Part shown: positions 31,352 through 34,584 of the stretch, piece by piece
How the letters are laid out: every line of letters starts with the position of its first letter
Position numbering within the stretch: the first letter of the stretch is position 1
Assembly (NCBI GenBank): GCA_022823365.1
Contig: JAJDXG010000031.1
Span: forward strand, 1 to 34,584
DNA from: Gemmatimonadota bacterium
Lineage (GTDB): Bacteria > Gemmatimonadota > Gemmatimonadetes > Longimicrobiales > Gaopeijiaceae
Direction of reading: 5' to 3'
DNA: 34,584 nt
Translations under genes and position numbers: made by a program
The notes under the pieces: generated by a model
Databases searched by the model: none
What the model saw: only the letters and a program-made list of their open reading frames with translations
Told to the model about the DNA's origin: nothing

Positions 31352-33778
31352 TCAGAATCCCGGTCCCATCCTGAAATGGAGCTGCCATCCCGGAGTGGTC
31401 TTGTCGAAACCGTATGCGTAGTCGAGGCCCAGCGGCCCGAAGGGCGTGACCAGTTGAGCTCCGACGCCGGCCCCCCGGAACAGGCGCGTGGGCGTGAACT
31501 CGGCCGCGCTCACCCAGACATTGCCGGCGTCGTAGAAGAACCCGAGCGAAAGGTTGTCGTTGAACCGGATCGCGTACTCCACGGTCATCGACAGGAACGC
31601 GTTCCCCAGCCTCTCGCCTTCCAGGATCCCCGACCCGGATCCGCGGTCGAAGAAGCCGGCCGGGGTGATGGTGGTCTCGTCGTACCCGCGCAGCCTCTCA
31701 CCGAACTGAACGCCACCCATCCAGTACCGGTCGAAGGGAAAGCGTTCCGCGTTGCCGATGATCGCCCCCGCGCGAACACTGAGCCCGAGGGTGGTCCGGA
31801 TCGGACGCGCACCGCTTCCGATCTGCCCCACCGGGGTGAACCAGGTGCCCTCGACTCCGTACTTCATGAAGTCGCCGTCCCCGCCCAGGACGCCCCCGTT
31901 CATTTCGGCGGACAACACCTGCCTCGATCCCTGGGTCGGGAAGAGATTGTGGTTGAGGGTCTGCCGCTGAAGGCTCACGGAGAGCGTACTCAGGATGCCG
32001 GGATCCCTTCCGAACAGCGAGCGGTCGTCCGACCTGGAGAACAGCTCGTACTTGGTGCGCGAGAGCGAGTATCCCAGAAACAGTCTGGTGCGCAGGGAGC
32101 CGGGCATCGGGAGCCCGAAGCGCAGAGAACCGCCCTGCAGGCGGCGCTGGCCGGTGGTGAACTGGAAGAACCGGTCGCGCGTGTAGAACGCGGATATCGT
32201 GCCGCTTACGCGAGAGCGCCTGAGCGACGGGTCGGTGTACGACAGGGTGAAGTTGTTGATGTAACGGCCGAAATCCCAGCGCACGCTTCCCGCCTTGGCC
32301 TGCCCGAAGAGGTTGGGCTGGTCGTACCCCAGGAACCCCGAAAGCCCGTAGCCCCCACCCATCGCGGTGCCGAAGTTCACGGTGCCAGTCTGCCGTTCCG
32401 CGACCCTGTACACGATGTCCACGTTGCCGCTTCCGTCGGCGGCGGGCTGGAGGCTGGGCAGCTCCATCGGGGTCTCGAAGTACCCGAGGGCGGAGACGGC
32501 CTGATAGCTCTGGATCAGCCGCTCTTCGGAGTAGATGTCACCGGGCAGCGTAAACAGCTGGTCGCGGATGACGCGCTCGTGCGTGTAGTCGTTGCCCTCA
32601 ACCTCGACCCGCCGGATATACGCGGGCGGGCCTTCCTCAATGCGCCAGCCCACCATGAGGGTAGGGTCGTCCTCGCCGTTCGTCTCGTCGAACTCGTAGA
32701 ACGGCTCGACGCTGGCCCCCAGGTATCCGTTGTTGCGGTAAAGGGTGCCCACCGCGGTCGCGGCCGCGTCGAAGGCGCTGGCGTCGAATACCGGGTCCTG
32801 GTCGTCATCGCCGCCGATCCCGAAGCTGCTGAACAGTCCTCCCTGTGCAGGCTGATAGAACTGCTCGATCTGCTCGGTCGGGAAACGGCTGTTCCCCTCC
32901 ACCACGAAATCGCGCACCCGGTAGCGGGGACCCTCCTCGACCGAAACCTCGAGCCGCGATTTCCCCGTTTCGGGGTCGATGACCAGGGTGTCCCCCAGAA
33001 CCTCGAAGTCGAGATAGCCCTGCGAGCGGTACAGCTCGGGCAGGCGGGCGAACAGATCCTCCTCGAGCGTGCTTTCCTGGTATGAGCCCTGCCGGAACCA
33101 CCAGAACGCCTCCGGCTTTGTGTCGAGGGCTCCGCGAAGCTGGTCGGAGGCCAGGTTCTCGTTGCCCTCGAATTCGACCTCGGCGATGGTGACGCGCTGG
33201 CCCTCGGTCACTTCGAGAGTCAGGCGCACGTGCCCCGGCCTGTCGGGGATCTCATCCACCCGCTCGTCGATGCGCGCGAAGGGGATGCCGTCGTCGGCGA
33301 GTTCGTTGCGGATGAAGTCGCGCGCAACCGCGAGTTTCTGTGGCGAATAGGGCTCGCCGGTGCGGAGGTCGGCGGTGTCCCGGACGGATCCCTGGCTCAA
33401 CCGCTCCAGTCCCACGATGTCGACGACGTCCATGATGTCCTGCTCTTCGACGTCGAGCACCAGCACCACCGGCTCGCCCTGGCCTCCCGCGGCGCTGATC
33501 GTAAAGTCCCGGTATTGGCCGGTGTCCCAGAGCGCCTTGAGGGCCGCCTGGATGTCGCGGAAGGAAATCGTGGTGCGCGGCTGCAGGGTCAGATCGGCGA
33601 GAATCTCCTCGTCGGTCAGGCGCACGTTGCCTTCCACGGTGATGGAATCGACGAAGGTGCCCGCCGCCGGATCCGCCTGCTGCGCGGTCAGGCAGGCAGG
33701 CAGGAAGCAGGCGCCGACGAGCGTCGCCGCAAACCTTCCGATGCGCACGGAAGCACGTGCGCCGGCGCGTCCGTTCAC
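31352..33778 (-). CDS. bamA: Outer membrane protein assembly factor BamA
   Basis: An 808-aa Omp85-family protein that inserts beta-barrel proteins into the outer membrane. After a signal peptide (FAATLVGACFLPACLTAQQ) come five POTRA-like repeats, the first starting near SITVEGNVRLTDEEILADL, and another clear one at IRRVEVEGNDYTHERVIRDQ. The C-terminal 16-stranded barrel (about 460-808) contains LRGY at 696-699, equivalent to the VRGF motif of loop 6, and ends in Phe (LHFRMGPGF), the normal beta-signal. The GTG start at 33778 overlaps the clpC stop (GTGA). A GTG closer to the signal peptide is possible. Confidence 0.95.
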   Translation of the reverse strand: MNGRAGARASVRIGRFAATLVGACFLPACLTAQQADPAAGTFVDSITVEGNVRLTDEEILADLTLQPRTTISFRDIQAALKALWDTGQYRDFTISAAGGQGEPVVLVLDVEEQDIMDVVDIVGLERLSQGSVRDTADLRTGEPYSPQKLAVARDFIRNELADDGIPFARIDERVDEIPDRPGHVRLTLEVTEGQRVTIAEVEFEGNENLASDQLRGALDTKPEAFWWFRQGSYQESTLEEDLFARLPELYRSQGYLDFEVLGDTLVIDPETGKSRLEVSVEEGPRYRVRDFVVEGNSRFPTEQIEQFYQPAQGGLFSSFGIGGDDDQDPVFDASAFDAAATAVGTLYRNNGYLGASVEPFYEFDETNGEDDPTLMVGWRIEEGPPAYIRRVEVEGNDYTHERVIRDQLFTLPGDIYSEERLIQSYQAVSALGYFETPMELPSLQPAADGSGNVDIVYRVAERQTGTVNFGTAMGGGYGLSGFLGYDQPNLFGQAKAGSVRWDFGRYINNFTLSYTDPSLRRSRVSGTISAFYTRDRFFQFTTGQRRLQGGSLRFGLPMPGSLRTRLFLGYSLSRTKYELFSRSDDRSLFGRDPGILSTLSVSLQRQTLNHNLFPTQGSRQVLSAEMNGGVLGGDGDFMKYGVEGTWFTPVGQIGSGARPIRTTLGLSVRAGAIIGNAERFPFDRYWMGGVQFGERLRGYDETTITPAGFFDRGSGSGILEGERLGNAFLSMTVEYAIRFNDNLSLGFFYDAGNVWVSAAEFTPTRLFRGAGVGAQLVTPFGPLGLDYAYGFDKTTPGWQLHFRMGPGF

Positions 33779-34584
33779 GTCTTGGTCGCGGACGTGGCCC
33801 CGAGGGAAAGACCGTCCCCCGCCTCGTTGAGGTCGGCCTGGATCTCGTCCCCGGCGCCGAATTCGGCCGTGAGGATCATCTCCGAGAGCGGATCCTCCAG
33901 GTAGCGCTGGATCGCGCGTCGGAGCGGGCGCGCGCCGAATTTCTCGCTGTAGCCCTGCTCCGCGAGGAAACCGACCGCCGCATCGCTGAGGGTGAGGGTC
34001 AGGCTTTCCTCGTCCAGACGCTCGTGGATCTCCTGGAGCAGGATGTGCACGATCTGCCCGATATCCTCCCGGCTCAGCGCGTGGAAGACGATCGTGTCGT
34101 CGACACGGTTGAGGAACTCCGGGTTGAAGGTGCGATCGATCGCCGCCTGCACCTTGCCGCGCATGAGTTCGTAGCCGGAGCGGGCATCCTCTTCGTGGAA
34201 CCCCAGGGTGCCGCCCTTGGAGATGTCCCGCGCCCCGAGATTGCAGGTCATCACGATGACGGTGTTCTTGAAATCGATGGTCCTGCCGTAGTTGTCCGTG
34301 AGGTGTCCTTCATCCAGCACCTGCAGAAGGATGTTGAAGACGTCGGGGTGCGCCTTCTCGATTTCGTCCAGAAGGACCACGGAATACGGCCGGCGCCGCA
34401 CCGCCTTGGTGAGGGCGCCGGATTCGTGGTAGCCCACGTACCCCGGCGGCGCGCCGATAAGGCGCGAAACCGAAAACCGTTCCATGTACTCGCTCATGTC
34501 CACGCGAATCAGGGCATCCCGGTCGGCGAACATGAACTCGGCCAGTGCGCGGGCCAGCTCGGTCTTCCCCACCCCGGTCGGGCC
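33775..34584 (-). CDS. clpC: ClpC-type AAA+ ATPase, C-terminal part
   Basis: The last 269 residues of a Clp/Hsp100 unfoldase; the 5' part lies beyond the right edge. The second AAA+ domain begins with the Walker A motif GPTGVGKTELARAL at the window edge. Then come DMSEYMERFSVSRLIGAPPG, GYVGYHESGALTKAVRRRPY, Walker B LLDEIEKAHPDVFN, and NPEFLNRVDD with the arginine finger. The sensor-2 block GARPLRRAIQRYLEDPLSE follows. ClpC hands unfolded proteins to ClpP; ClpA or ClpB cannot be fully excluded from this fragment, so the symbol is tentative. Its stop overlaps the GTG of bamA. Confidence 0.88.
   Translation of the reverse strand, partial: GPTGVGKTELARALAEFMFADRDALIRVDMSEYMERFSVSRLIGAPPGYVGYHESGALTKAVRRRPYSVVLLDEIEKAHPDVFNILLQVLDEGHLTDNYGRTIDFKNTVIVMTCNLGARDISKGGTLGFHEEDARSGYELMRGKVQAAIDRTFNPEFLNRVDDTIVFHALSREDIGQIVHILLQEIHERLDEESLTLTLSDAAVGFLAEQGYSEKFGARPLRRAIQRYLEDPLSEMILTAEFGAGDEIQADLNEAGDGLSLGATSATKT

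Overview
The window is a GC-rich stretch from a Gram-negative (diderm) bacterium that makes lipopolysaccharide. An lpxD, lpxC-fabZ, lpxA, lpxB, lpxK lipid A cluster sits beside bamA, an ompH/skp gene and murJ. An LpxC-FabZ fusion, a bacillithiol gene (bshC), a DUF222/HNH protein, an LVIVD-repeat protein and several proteins with lipoprotein-type leaders together point to Gemmatimonadota or a close relative. That placement is an inference from gene content, not from a marker tree. Almost everything is on the minus strand; only the HNH gene, a gamma-glutamyltransferase-like gene and a DUF423 gene run on the plus strand.

Layout from left to right. Positions 6-1709 hold the DUF222/HNH protein, which has two in-frame tandem repeats. 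A convergent 98-aa membrane/coiled-coil protein follows, preceded on its own strand by a four-copy minisatellite of about 28 bp. Next are a DDAH-like guanidino hydrolase and an AdiC-like permease (minus strand), divergent from gamma-glutamyltransferase and DUF423 (plus strand). A secreted Big2/LVIVD protein, tRNA-Arg(CCU), a DedA/YqaA membrane protein, surE, a MerR regulator, gpsA, plsY, der and a PDZ/radical-SAM DUF512 protein then run as one minus-strand block. That block begins near a cupin lipoprotein and tRNA-Gly(CCC). A TPR lipoprotein with a good sigma-70-like promoter stands apart.

From 34584 down to 17360 there is one long co-oriented envelope run: clpC (cut by the window edge), bamA, ompH/skp, lpxD, lpxC-fabZ, lpxA, a GnnA-like oxidoreductase, a 44-aa membrane microprotein, lpxB, lpxK, bshC, a 91-aa membrane/coiled-coil protein, murJ, uvrC and gltX. 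Many junctions are ATGA or GTGA stop/start overlaps, so much of the run looks translationally coupled. Together these genes build lipid A, insert outer-membrane proteins, flip the peptidoglycan precursor and make a low-molecular-weight thiol.

No phage, insertion sequence, CRISPR array or defence island was seen. No gene-free stretch exceeds 300 bases; the longest, 4535-4780 between the divergent permease and GGT genes, showed no convincing promoter or hairpin. The least explained items are the small membrane proteins (98, 91 and 44 aa), the 2066-2177 repeat array, the DDAH/AdiC-like pair and the lone GnnA-like gene between lpxA and lpxB.
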